A DNA stretch of 64,000 nt from Plesiomonas shigelloides (GTDB taxonomy: Bacteria; Pseudomonadota; Gammaproteobacteria; Enterobacterales; CAMTGL01), in assembly GCF_900087055.1 (NCBI RefSeq), contig NZ_LT575468.1:1302001-1366000 (forward strand). The letters run 5' to 3'. The position numbers were made by a program, and so were the translations under genes. Of the stretch, positions 1 to 8,192 are shown piece by piece. How positions within the stretch are numbered: position 1 is the first letter of the stretch; every line of letters begins with the position of its first letter. The notes under the pieces were generated by a model. That model made no database searches, was not told where the DNA came from, and was given only the letters and a program-made list of their open reading frames with translations.

Positions 1-682
1 CGGGCAAAGTATGAAAACGCGAATAACTTAGTGGAGCAAATAAACGACGACGACGCGCTTCACTGAGATAATCGAGCTCACTGCTGACGATATCGACGGG
101 AACGCAGTTTCGTTGCATCAACTCAGCGGAGGCTTGCCAATTTTGTAGGCTGTACAGTAGGCGCAGATATTGGGCTTTCGAGTTTAGGCTGAGCTGCTGG
201 ATAAAGCGTTCACGTACCGCATGCAATTGCGGATCCGGAAACAGCAAGGGAGCGGCCGCTTTAGCCATATTCTCCACGCCAAATAAGCGAACAAACCAGA
301 TGCGTTGGGTGAAAAATCGGCTGACATCCTGATCCGTTAAGCGCAGATCGGTCGTGCCGTTGATCAAAATGGCATGCAGCACTTGATGTGGATGTTTGAG
401 CAATAACTCCAATCCCACCAATGCACCGAGTGACAAACCTATCACAATCACCGGCCCGCAATTTTGTGTCAGTAACCAGCGCGACAGGGCACGGGTCATT
501 TCCGGAATACCGCGGTGTGATGTCAGTGGCTCGGATTGCCCATGTCCGGGTAAATCCGGCGCGAGGACACGATAATAAGGGGAAAACGCACTGAGTTGCG
601 GTTGCCAGTCTGTAGAGTTGGTTCCAAGGCCGTGCAGGAACAAAAGTGTGGGTTTGGTGTGACCGTAACACAGTGCATGCAT
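1..682 (-). CDS. Alpha/beta-fold hydrolase, 3' end cut by window edge
   Basis: The minus strand is open from an ATG at 682 to the window edge (227 codons, no stop), so the C-terminus lies outside. The protein begins MHALCYGHTKPTLLFLHGLG and carries the alpha/beta hydrolase landmarks: the HG oxyanion motif near residues 17-18, a DLPGHG stretch near residue 45 and the nucleophile elbow GLSLGA with the candidate catalytic serine at residue 84. A GGAG ribosome site lies about 8 bases before the ATG. The acid and histidine of the triad are not fully visible. The fold resembles BioH/YbfF-type esterases or proline iminopeptidases, but the substrate cannot be assigned. It is transcribed away from the amidohydrolase at 900. 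Confidence 0.8.
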   Translation of the reverse strand, partial: MHALCYGHTKPTLLFLHGLGTNSTDWQPQLSAFSPYYRVLAPDLPGHGQSEPLTSHRGIPEMTRALSRWLLTQNCGPVIVIGLSLGALVGLELLLKHPHQVLHAILINGTTDLRLTDQDVSRFFTQRIWFVRLFGVENMAKAAAPLLFPDPQLHAVRERFIQQLSLNSKAQYLRLLYSLQNWQASAELMQRNCVPVDIVSSELDYLSEARRRRLFAPLSYSRFHTLP

Positions 683-899
683 GGCGATGGCTCCAACATC
701 CAAAAAAGGGGCATTCCCTCAGAATAGACCTAAACAGGGAAAGACCGACAACAGGGGATATATAAAGCCTAGTGCGTATTGTTTTATTTGCTAGTCGTGA
801 AACAGATCACGCATCTTAAAACTGGTTGCGTAAACGTTTGCCTGTGTTTGCGTGGTCAGTATCATATTGCCACTTTCTGCCCAGCCGTTTGAGGTAACT

Positions 900-2315
900 A
901 TGCCGTTCTCTAAGTCGTCATTCTCCAAGTCTGTGCTTGCACTGACGATTGCCGCAGTCTCTTTTTCTGGTTATGCCGCTCAGCAAGCGGATCTGATGAT
1001 CACTGATGGTACGGTTCTGACCATGAACCCGCAAAATCAGGTCTTTGAGCAAGGCACTGTTGTGGTTAAAGGCAACAAGATCATTGCCGTTGGTGGCCCA
1101 GAGCTGGCTAAGCAATATAAGGCAGATAAAGTGCTGGATGTGGACGGTGACATTGTGATGCCCGGTCTTATCAATACCCACACGCATGCGTCGATGACCG
1201 TGTTCCGCTCGCTGGCAGATGATGTGCCGGATCGTTTGCACCGCTATATCTTCCCTCTGGAAAACAAGATGGTGTCCCGTGACATGGTGCGTGTCGGCGC
1301 GAATCTGGCCAACGTAGAAATGGTCAAAGGCGGTGTGACCACCTATGCCGATATGTACTACTTCGAAGATGAAGTAGCAAAAACCGTGGATAAAATCGGT
1401 ATGCGTGCCGTGCTGGGTGAATCAGTGATTAAATTCCCGGTTGCGGATGCTAAAAATGCGGACGAAGGCATTCAGTACGCGGTGAACTTTATCAACGAAT
1501 ATAAAGATCACCCACGTATTACACCGGCTTTTGCGCCACACGCGCCGTATACCAACACGACCGAGCATTTACAGCAGATTGCTAAATTGTCACAGGAGCT
1601 GGATGTGCCGGTGATGATCCACTTGGCTGAAACCGACCGTGAAGTGGAAGAGATTGCAAAACGCACTGGCGGTAAGAGCCCAGTGCAGTACATGGCGGAC
1701 ATTGGCGCGCTGAACAACAAAGTGCTGGCTGCTCACGCCATTGAAGTGAACGACAAGGACATGGATCTGCTCAAGCAGTATGACGTGGGCGTGGCGCACA
1801 ACATGAGTGCTAACATCAAGTCCGCTAAAGGTGTTGCGCCGGTGACGACGATGCTGGAAAAAGGCATTCGTGTAGGTCTGGGAACAGATGGCCCGATGTC
1901 AGGTAACACTATCACCACCATGGATGAATTAGGTCAGGTGGCGAAAGTGCATAAACTGGCGACCAAAAACCGCGCGGCGATGCCTCCACTGACGGTGGTT
2001 GAAATGGCAACCATGGGTTCAGCCAAAGCGCTGCACATGGAAGACAAGCTGGGTTCGTTGGAAACCGGCAAGTTGGCTGACGTGATTGTGGTTGATACCA
2101 AAGCGCCAAACATGGTGCCAATGTATAATCCATTTGCGGCGCTGGTTTACGGAGCATACGGCGCCAACGTTCGCCACACCATCGTGGATGGCAACATTCT
2201 GATGCAAGATCGCAAACTGCTGACTGTGGATGAAGAGGCGATTCGTAAAGAAGCGTTGGCGTTTTCTGACAAGGTGCGCGAAGCCGTGATTGCGAGCGGG
2301 GAAGTCGTCAAATAG
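900..2315 (+). CDS. Exported metal-dependent amidohydrolase (TRZ/ATZ, MtaD-like)
   Basis: Amidohydrolase-superfamily enzyme of the cytosine-deaminase/TRZ-ATZ branch, which includes methylthioadenosine/S-adenosylhomocysteine deaminases. Visible landmarks are the metal-binding H-x-H in NTHTHASM (residues 92-99), MIHLAET, HAIEV and the late GTDGPMSGN metal aspartate. I chose ATG 900 over a GTG at 852 because GAGG sits just upstream and the protein then begins with a signal peptide (MPFSKSSFSKSVLALTIAAV...GYA, mature from about AQQADL). An exported member is less usual than the cytosolic deaminases, so the periplasmic substrate is unknown. Length 471 aa is normal. Confidence is high for the family and low for the substrate. 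Confidence 0.85.
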   Translation: MPFSKSSFSKSVLALTIAAVSFSGYAAQQADLMITDGTVLTMNPQNQVFEQGTVVVKGNKIIAVGGPELAKQYKADKVLDVDGDIVMPGLINTHTHASMTVFRSLADDVPDRLHRYIFPLENKMVSRDMVRVGANLANVEMVKGGVTTYADMYYFEDEVAKTVDKIGMRAVLGESVIKFPVADAKNADEGIQYAVNFINEYKDHPRITPAFAPHAPYTNTTEHLQQIAKLSQELDVPVMIHLAETDREVEEIAKRTGGKSPVQYMADIGALNNKVLAAHAIEVNDKDMDLLKQYDVGVAHNMSANIKSAKGVAPVTTMLEKGIRVGLGTDGPMSGNTITTMDELGQVAKVHKLATKNRAAMPPLTVVEMATMGSAKALHMEDKLGSLETGKLADVIVVDTKAPNMVPMYNPFAALVYGAYGANVRHTIVDGNILMQDRKLLTVDEEAIRKEALAFSDKVREAVIASGEVVK

Positions 2316-2417
2316 CGACATCTTCTCAATAGGCAAAATATCTCATACAGTAGGCGCGTTTTAGGGAAAGCGACTGCGGCGCTTTCCCTGTTTGCTGCAT
2401 CGTTTATGAGGTGAATA

Positions 2418-2630
2418 ATGAAAAAAATCACATTACCAGTACTGGCACTGTCTGCCGTGATGCTGGTTGCGGGCTGCGCAAATGGCCATATGACCAAACG
2501 TGAACGTGATACCACCATTGGCGCGGCAGCCGGTGCTGTTGTAGGCCATGTGTTGTCTGATGGCAGTGCGTTGGGCACCGTCGGTGGCGCGGTTGTCGGT
2601 GGCATGGTAGGTCACGCATCCTCCCGTTAA
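2418..2630 (+). CDS. osmB: OsmB-like glycine-zipper lipoprotein
   Basis: Small (70 aa) outer-membrane-type lipoprotein. A Lys-Lys n-region and hydrophobic core lead to the lipobox LVAGC, so Cys20 would be lipidated. The mature part is a 2TM glycine zipper (IGAAAGAVVGHVLSDG, then GTVGGAVVGGMVGH). It matches E. coli OsmB closely in length and order (KRERDTTIGAAAGA against KRDRNTAIGAGAGA). OsmB in E. coli is osmotically and stationary-phase induced; its biochemical role is unclear. An AGGTG sits 7 bases before the ATG. An intrinsic terminator follows, so it is probably monocistronic. Confidence 0.85.
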   Translation: MKKITLPVLALSAVMLVAGCANGHMTKRERDTTIGAAAGAVVGHVLSDGSALGTVGGAVVGGMVGHASSR

Positions 2631-2651
2631 TCCTTGTGATTTGCTGCAAGA

Positions 2652-2686
2652 ATCCCTGTGCTAATGCACGGGGATTTTTTGTTTTT
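2652..2686 (+). terminator. Intrinsic terminator of osmB
   Basis: A 10-bp stem (ATCCCTGTGC with GCACGGGGAT, one G-T pair), a TAAT loop and a T-rich tail. Confidence 0.85.
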
Positions 2687-2801
2687 GGGGCGCAGAAAAC
2701 TTTGGTTCTGCCGGTGAGCAGTGTACCCTGTGAGGGTAGTTTGTCCGGCGTATAGCAGAAAATATGCCCCAATGACATGAAGTTGCAGGAAGGAGTCCGT
2801 G

Positions 2802-3539
2802 ATGTTTCCGGTAGACACGCATACCCATACGATTGCCAGTACCCATGCTTATAGCACCATCCATGACTATATAGAGCAGGCAAAACGTAAAGGGATCCGG
2901 TTGTTTGCAACTACCGATCACGGCCCCGAAACGGCAGATTCTCCCCATCATTGGCATTTTATGAATTTACGCGTGATCCCACGAATTGTTGATGGCGTGG
3001 GCATTTTACGCGGCATTGAGGCCAATATTCGCAATCGCCAGGGCGAGATTGATTGCTCTGAGAAAATGTGGGAAGTGCTGGATCTGATCCAAGCCGGTTT
3101 ACACGATCCTTTTTTTACCCCGCAAGATATTGATGTGCATACCGATGCCCTGATCAACACAATCCGCAGTGGCAAAGTGCAGATCATCACCCATCCGGGC
3201 AATCCTAAATTTCCAATTCATGTCGATGAGGTGGTGAAAGCTGCTGCCGAGTGCGGTGTCGCGCTAGAAGTGAACAACTCCTCGTTTGTGGTTTCGCGGG
3301 CGGGCAGTGAGCATACCTGTCCGGCGATTATTGCGGCGGCCAAACGCCACGGAGCGTGGTTGGTGATGGGGTCGGACTCACACATCGCTTTCTCGCTGGG
3401 GGATTTTGAGCATTCGCTACGCTTGATCAATGAGGCGGGTTTCCCACACGAGCGTCTGTTGAACACCTCGCCGCGCAAATTACTCGATTTTCTGGAAAGT
3501 CATGGCAAAGCGCCGATTGCGGAATTTGCCGATTGGTGA
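2802..3539 (+). CDS. ycdX: PHP-domain phosphatase YcdX
   Basis: PHP-family metal-dependent phosphatase, 245 aa, the same length as E. coli YcdX. Metal-ligand histidines are visible in [10 protein letters not shown] at the N-terminus, TTDHG near residue 40, the GIEAN glutamate, ITHPGNP and GSDSHIAF near the C-terminus. ATG 2802 is preferred over the GTG at 2799 because AGGAG (2791-2795) then has a normal 6-base spacing. E. coli YcdX is a trinuclear zinc protein linked to swarming; the physiological substrate is unknown. It stands alone between two terminators. Confidence 0.9.
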   Translation: MFPVDTHTHTIASTHAYSTIHDYIEQAKRKGIRLFATTDHGPETADSPHHWHFMNLRVIPRIVDGVGILRGIEANIRNRQGEIDCSEKMWEVLDLIQAGLHDPFFTPQDIDVHTDALINTIRSGKVQIITHPGNPKFPIHVDEVVKAAAECGVALEVNNSSFVVSRAGSEHTCPAIIAAAKRHGAWLVMGSDSHIAFSLGDFEHSLRLINEAGFPHERLLNTSPRKLLDFLESHGKAPIAEFADW

Positions 3540-3587
3540 GTATTTCGGCTGAATAGAAATAGAAACCGACACAGAAGATACAGAAAC

Positions 3588-3621
3588 AAAAAAAGAGCGC
3601 CTCGAAAGGGCGCTCTTTTTT
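3588..3621. terminator. Bidirectional terminator between ycdX and fhs
   Basis: AAAAGAGCGCC pairs with GGCGCTCTTTT across a 7-base loop. A-rich and T-rich flanks give a U-tract on either strand, as expected between convergent genes. Confidence 0.9.
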
Positions 3622-3661
3622 ATCTGCGGTTGTTGCTAGACCGGTTAGCGATATCCGCTAA

Positions 3662-5407
3662 TCAGCCTAAACCAACAATGGTACCATCCGCGGTAATATC
3701 GATGCCAAGGTAGGCAGGATGCTCAGGCAGCCCCGGCATGGTCAGCACGTTGCCGCACAGCGCGTACACAAAGCCAGCACCAGCGCACAGATTCAGCTCT
3801 CGGATAGGTAGCACGAAATCTTGTGGCGCACCTTTGAGCACTGGATCGTGACTGATAGAGAGCGGCGTTTTGGCCAAACAGACATACAACTCTTGCTGAC
3901 CGAGCTGTTCGATATGGGCTAATTGCGCCTGTGCTTGTGGTGAGAGTTCAACGCATTTCGCGCCATACCCCCGGCGTGCAACGGCATTGAGTTTGTCGAG
4001 CAGCGGCGCTGTAGGCTGATAGAGCGGTGTAAAGGTCGCGGGTTGCTCGCCGCAGGCTTGCATGACCGCTTGCGCCAACGCCAGCGCGCCTTGTCCACCT
4101 TGGCTGAACGCATCGCTAAGCGCGACGCGGCATCCGGTCTCTTCGATGCGATGGCATAGCCACTGCAACTCCGCATCGGTATCTTGTGGGAAGCGGTTGA
4201 CGGCGACCACGACCGGCAAACCATACTTTTGCACGTTATTCATGTGCCATTGTAAGTTGGCAAAGCCCGCTTCCAGTGCTTCTTGATCGGCAGCAAACAA
4301 GGATGGCGGAATGGCCTGCCCAGGTTTGAGGTTATAGCGCCCCGAGTTGGCTTTCAGCCCACGTAAGGTAGCGACTAACACCACGCAATCTGGCGCTTTC
4401 CTTGCCACTTGCGCTTTGATATTACAGGCTTTCTCCAGCCCCATATCAGAGCCAAAACCGGCTTCGGTGACAGTGTAATCGGCCAGCTTGAGTGCCATTT
4501 TGTCGGCGATAATGGAGGAGTTACCGTGCGCGATGTTGGCAAATGGGCCGGCATGGATCAGCACCGGAACCCCTTCTAGCGTTTGCATTAGAGTCGGGTT
4601 GATGGCGTCTTTCATGATGGCCGCCATCGCGCCCGCGACACCTAAGGCTTCGGCGGTAATCGGCTCACCAGCATGGTTATAAGCCAAGATCAGACGGCCG
4701 AGACGTTGGCGCATATCCGGTAAGTCTTGCGCCAGTGCCAAGATGGCCATTAGTTCGGATGCCGCGGTGATATCAAAGCCGGACTCACGCTCGATGCCAT
4801 TGGCATGGCTACCCGGCGGATTGATGCCGATACGAATCTTACGCAAGGCGCGATCGTTATGATCCATCACGCGGTTCCACACGATCTGCTGTGGGTCGAT
4901 ATCCAATCGTGGCAGACCGGTGCGCTCAGTAAAGTGCTCAGCACCTAAACGGCTTTCATGATAGAGACGAGCATCCAGTGCAGCAGCGGCCAGATTATGG
5001 GCGGCGGTGATGGCATGGATATCACCGGTCAGGTGTAGGTTGAGCTCGTCCATGGGGGTAACTTGGCTGTAACCGCCGCCGGCAGCGCCACCTTTGACGC
5101 CAAATACCGGCCCCATCGACGGTTGGCGGATGCAGGCGATGGTTTTTTCGCCCAGCGCAGCTAATCCCTGCGCCAGACCAATGGTGGTGACGGTTTTACC
5201 TTCGCCCAGTGGGGTTGGGGTAATGGCGCTCACCAGCACAAATTTACCGTCTGGCTGCTGGGCGGTACGTTGCAAGGTCTGCAAACGGATTTTGGCTTTA
5301 TGTTCACCCAGCGTCAGGACTTCGTCCGGCAGAAAACCGGCTTTTTGGGCAACATCGGAAACAGGAAGCAGTGCCGCTTCCTGGCAGATTTGGCTGTCTG
5401 TTTTCAT
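3662..5407 (-). CDS. fhs: Formate--tetrahydrofolate ligase
   Basis: ATP-dependent 10-formyl-tetrahydrofolate synthetase, cytosolic, 581 aa, close to the 555-580 typical of the family. The P-loop-like signature [10 protein letters not shown] lies at residues 63-72, followed by [29 protein letters not shown]-type and [10 protein letters not shown] sequences diagnostic of FTHFS. E. coli K-12 lacks this enzyme. Nearby purT also uses formate, so this block may recycle formate into one-carbon and purine metabolism (inference). The ribosome site before the ATG is weak (no AGGAG within 20 bases). The upstream metallopeptidase-like gene ends 52 bases away in the same direction, so cotranscription is possible. 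Confidence 0.95.
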   Translation of the reverse strand: MKTDSQICQEAALLPVSDVAQKAGFLPDEVLTLGEHKAKIRLQTLQRTAQQPDGKFVLVSAITPTPLGEGKTVTTIGLAQGLAALGEKTIACIRQPSMGPVFGVKGGAAGGGYSQVTPMDELNLHLTGDIHAITAAHNLAAAALDARLYHESRLGAEHFTERTGLPRLDIDPQQIVWNRVMDHNDRALRKIRIGINPPGSHANGIERESGFDITAASELMAILALAQDLPDMRQRLGRLILAYNHAGEPITAEALGVAGAMAAIMKDAINPTLMQTLEGVPVLIHAGPFANIAHGNSSIIADKMALKLADYTVTEAGFGSDMGLEKACNIKAQVARKAPDCVVLVATLRGLKANSGRYNLKPGQAIPPSLFAADQEALEAGFANLQWHMNNVQKYGLPVVVAVNRFPQDTDAELQWLCHRIEETGCRVALSDAFSQGGQGALALAQAVMQACGEQPATFTPLYQPTAPLLDKLNAVARRGYGAKCVELSPQAQAQLAHIEQLGQQELYVCLAKTPLSISHDPVLKGAPQDFVLPIRELNLCAGAGFVYALCGNVLTMPGLPEHPAYLGIDITADGTIVGLG

Positions 5408-5459
5408 GCTGTGTTACTGTGATTCCGTAAAAGAGGCGATGGGCGGCATGAGGCCGGCG

Positions 5460-5990
5460 CTAATACAGTTTTCCGTACAGATCCAGATGCGTGAGATATA
5501 AACGGGTATCAAACTCCAGCTGGTGGTAGGCCGGCTCCATGTGCAGGCAAAGCTGATAAAAAGCTTTGTTGTGCTCTTTTTCACGCAGGTGAGCCAGCTC
5601 GTGTACCACAATCATGCGCAGCATCTCAGCGGGCGCTTCTTTAAACAGCGCGGCAATCTGGATCTCAGCTTTATTTTTGAGTTTATTGCCCTGAACCCGC
5701 GACACACTGGTGTGCAAACCCAACGCATGTTTGAGCACATTGATTTTACTGTCATAGTTGACACGACTGAGTTGCTGGGCGGTACGCAGGTAGTGATTTT
5801 TCAGCTCCATCGTATATTGATACAGCGCTTTATCACTTTTGATCGCGTGCTGGGAAGGGTAGCGACGACGCAATAATTCCCCCAGCTTATTATGCTGGAT
5901 AGCATCACGGACTTGCTGTTGCAGTGTTTCGGGATAACCCGCGAGATATTTAAGTTCGGCCGCCACAATACTACTCAAGTTGCTGGTCAT
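5460..5990 (-). CDS. YgjP-type (DUF45) metal-dependent hydrolase-like protein
   Basis: 176-aa protein with the zinc-peptidase-like signature HELAHLREKEH (His130, Glu131, His134, third ligand His140), typical of the YgjP/DUF45 family related to SprT-like and M48 peptidases. The N-terminal half is basic and predicted mainly helical. No signal peptide is visible, so it is probably cytosolic. Catalytic activity is unproven for most relatives. It lies between purT and fhs on the same strand. The start at 5990 has only a weak AGAAG-like site, and an internal start cannot be excluded. Confidence 0.8.
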   Translation of the reverse strand: MTSNLSSIVAAELKYLAGYPETLQQQVRDAIQHNKLGELLRRRYPSQHAIKSDKALYQYTMELKNHYLRTAQQLSRVNYDSKINVLKHALGLHTSVSRVQGNKLKNKAEIQIAALFKEAPAEMLRMIVVHELAHLREKEHNKAFYQLCLHMEPAYHQLEFDTRLYLTHLDLYGKLY

Positions 5991-6105
5991 GCTTCTGGTG
6001 CGAAACTGTCATTTCACGACCGATTCGTGGCGTGACAGATGCGGTATGACAGATAAAGGTAAAAGGTATAAAGACAAAGACGCCTGATTCTAGCCTGAAT
6101 CATGA

Positions 6106-6139
6106 CCGGCTGAAACTCGCAACCGCGTTTTTCAGCCGG
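6106..6139. other. Stem-loop between purT and the YgjP-like gene
   Basis: CCGGCTGAAA and TTTCAGCCGG form a perfect 10-bp stem with a 14-base loop, 10 bases beyond the purT stop. No U-tract follows on the minus strand, so it may be a mRNA 3'-end stabiliser or a poor terminator. Confidence 0.6.
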
Positions 6140-6148
6140 ATTTGGCGA

Positions 6149-7324
6149 TTAGGCGTTCACACAAATGCTGTCAGCTGCTTGTTTTGCAGTATGAATGGCT
6201 GCTTCGGTAGTACTTGCATTACACAACGCCACCCCTAAACGACGACGTCCGCGGATTTCCGGTTTACCAAACAGACGCAGCTGTACCTGCGGATAGCTCA
6301 ATGCTGTGCACAGGCCGCCAAAGCGCAGATCGTGGCTGTGCAGCGTGGGCAAGATCACCGCAGAGGCGGCAGCGCCGTATTGGGTGATGGTGCCGACAGG
6401 CAAGCCGAGGAAGGCGCGCACATGCAGAGCAAATTCAGACAGATTTTGTGAAACCAGCGTGACCAGACCGGTGTCATGTGGGCGTGGGGAGACTTCGCTA
6501 AACAGCACTTCATCACCGCGGATAAACAGCTCAACGCCAAACAAACCGTAACCGCCCAGCGCCTGCACAACGGTTGCCGCTACTTCTTGAGCGCGAGCTA
6601 AAGCGGTTTCACTCATCTGCTGCGGCTGCCATGACTCGCGATAGTCGCCTTCTTCTTGGCGGTGACCAATTGGCGCACAAAAGTGAATCCCATCCACCGC
6701 TTGTACCGTGAGTAAGGTGATCTCAAAGTCAAACTCTACAAAACCTTCCACAATCACGCGGCCTTTACCTGCTCGACCACCTTCTTGGGCATACTGCCAC
6801 GCCGTGGCGATATCGGTTTCGCTACGCAGCACGCTTTGCCCTTTACCGGATGAGCTCATCACCGGCTTGGTGACGCAAGGGAAACCAATTTCGAGAACGG
6901 CTTGGTGAAATTCAGCTTCGGTGCTGGCAAAGCGGTAAGGGGAGGTGGGAAGTTGGAGGGTTTCAGCGGCAAGGCGGCGGATGCCTTCGCGATTCATGGT
7001 GAGTTTTACTGCCTGCGCACAGGGGACGACTTGTTGCCCTTGTTGTTCCAGTTCGACCAATGTGTCGGTGGCGATGGCTTCGATTTCGGGCACCACATAA
7101 TCCGGTTTTTCTTGTCGGATCAGCTGGTGGAGGGCTACAGGGTCGAGCATGTCTATCACATGGCTGCGGTGTGCCACCTGCATTGCGGGAGCATCGGAAT
7201 AACGATCAACGCCGATAACTTCAATCCCGAGCCGCTGGCATTCAATTGCCACTTCCTTGCCCAGTTCCCCACAACCTAACAACATCACTTTCGTGGCCGA
7301 CGGACGCAGTGCAGTTCCTAACAT
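6149..7324 (-). CDS. purT: Formate-dependent phosphoribosylglycinamide formyltransferase PurT
   Basis: ATP-grasp GAR transformylase 2, which makes formyl-GAR from GAR, formate and ATP without folate in step 3 of purine synthesis. 391 aa, the E. coli length. The N-terminus has the nucleotide-binding [34 protein letters not shown] is the ATP-grasp glycine-rich loop and [13 protein letters not shown] the metal/ATP site near the C-terminus. A PurR operator lies 65 bases upstream of the ATG, so regulation by purine availability is likely. Confidence 0.97.
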   Translation of the reverse strand: MLGTALRPSATKVMLLGCGELGKEVAIECQRLGIEVIGVDRYSDAPAMQVAHRSHVIDMLDPVALHQLIRQEKPDYVVPEIEAIATDTLVELEQQGQQVVPCAQAVKLTMNREGIRRLAAETLQLPTSPYRFASTEAEFHQAVLEIGFPCVTKPVMSSSGKGQSVLRSETDIATAWQYAQEGGRAGKGRVIVEGFVEFDFEITLLTVQAVDGIHFCAPIGHRQEEGDYRESWQPQQMSETALARAQEVAATVVQALGGYGLFGVELFIRGDEVLFSEVSPRPHDTGLVTLVSQNLSEFALHVRAFLGLPVGTITQYGAAASAVILPTLHSHDLRFGGLCTALSYPQVQLRLFGKPEIRGRRRLGVALCNASTTEAAIHTAKQAADSICVNA

Positions 7325-7388
7325 GGTGAAATAACCCTTATATGGCAGAAAAAGAGATTCAGTCCTGAAAAGCGTGGCTGATTATAAA

Positions 7389-7404
7389 AGGAAAACGTTT
7401 GCGC
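7389..7404 (-). promoter_or_regulatory. PurR operator of purT
   Basis: Read on the purT strand the 16-mer is GCGCAAACGTTTTCCT, differing from the E. coli PurR site ACGCAAACGTTTTCGT at two outer positions. Its placement upstream of purT matches PurR control of that gene in E. coli. Confidence 0.85.
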
Positions 7405-7569
7405 GGCAAAGATGTTACTGCAATCGCGCAAAATAAAATCACTGATGAGGTATCGCTCCCTACGGTTTGCTGTCAGTCGGTGAGCATGCTTATCGCCGCT
7501 GGTTTGCGGGAAAATCTGCGAGGTGCTTCAGGGTCTTTTTGTTCCTGATTAGAGGTTTCGTAAACTTTA

Positions 7570-7578
7570 TGTTATAAT
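7570..7578 (+). promoter_or_regulatory. Extended -10 promoter
   Basis: TGTTATAAT is an extended -10 with a perfect TATAAT; no good -35 is seen 17 bases upstream. ATACAA (7577-7582) and TTGTAT (7595-7600) form a dyad over the expected start point, a possible operator. Confidence 0.5.
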
Positions 7579-7622
7579 ACAAAAGGCTATGCTCTTGTAT
7601 TGCGCAAATTCTGTGCAGGTAA

Positions 7623-7713
7623 GGCCCAATAAAAGTTCGAAAAAAGTGCCAAGCCAGAAAATATCCGTGTTATTTCAAGGCGGCATTTTAGGAATGTGCG
7701 GTTTTATTGGGGC
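7623..7713 (+). ncRNA. Candidate structured RNA (leader element or sRNA)
   Basis: Nested complementarity: outer arms CCCAATAAAA (7625-7634) and TTTTATTGGG (7702-7711) pair over 10 bp. Middle arms AAAGTGCC (7643-7650) and GGCATTTT (7682-7689) pair over 8 bp with one G-U. Inside, GAAAATA and TATTTC can pair. It begins about 45 bases after the TATAAT at 7573. I do not recognise it as a known riboswitch or sRNA, and no clear U-tract follows. Confidence 0.4.
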
Positions 7714-7878
7714 GTGAATAAACGGGTTTTGCTCATCGTTAATGAGCGAGACGGCGAATGTGGTTGTTTTTAGTGAAAAAAGCTACATGGTCACAGAATA
7801 GATAATGCGGTAGTAATGCGGCAAGTGAGCGGATAAATGAAGGCAATTAGCCGGTAGAGATGAGTATGACTGTTTGTT

Positions 7879-7905
7879 GCAAATTATAACCACAATATAA
7901 TTTGC
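7879..7905. promoter_or_regulatory. Perfect 10-bp inverted repeat, operator-like
   Basis: GCAAATTATA and TATAATTTGC are perfect inverted repeats around ACCACAA, and outer TGTTT/AAACA (7871-7875/7907-7911) extend the symmetry. AT-rich arms and spacing look like a repressor or activator site, and the right arm contains TATAAT. The cognate regulator is unknown. Confidence 0.5.
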
Positions 7906-8192
7906 GAAACAGATTTAGCATGGATTGATTGTGACTGATATGCACAATAGACGATAGCTTGTGAGACGCAGTGGCATTGCGCTCGGAGCTTTCCATCTCA
8001 CGGTAAATTATCCGCCAGCGCTGAGGTTATCAACGCATTTTACAGCTATTCAGAGCCTGAACATGAAGCATAGCGCTTAAACAGAGTACCCGCTCTGCAT
8101 TGATATAAAACCGACGGTTTTTACTTTAAGAAGGAAAGGGTTTTAAGCCGGATTTCGGCTATCACGAAAATAAAAAAATAGGATTTTTCTGA

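Larger units (their letters stand above)
7405..8192. other. 788-bp non-coding region before gltS, rich in dyads
   Basis: No frame with coding character was found. The region holds an extended -10 promoter (7570-7578), a nested RNA hairpin candidate (7623-7713), GCTCAT/ATGAGC (7731-7747), a 10-bp perfect inverted repeat (7879-7905), ATTGTG/CACAAT (7928-7948) and AGCCG/CGGCT (8147-8161), just before the gltS ribosome site. Together these suggest a long regulated leader or an unannotated small RNA plus several operators. Confidence 0.6.

Noticed and set aside
261-671. 136-codon minus-strand frame at the left edge
   Set aside because: It is the wrong frame of the alpha/beta hydrolase, whose true frame (open to the edge) shows HG and GLSLGA motifs.
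7928-7948. CRP site before gltS
   Set aside because: TGTGACTGATATGCACA resembles CRP but the half-sites are 7 apart and the right half lacks TCACA; kept only as a generic dyad.
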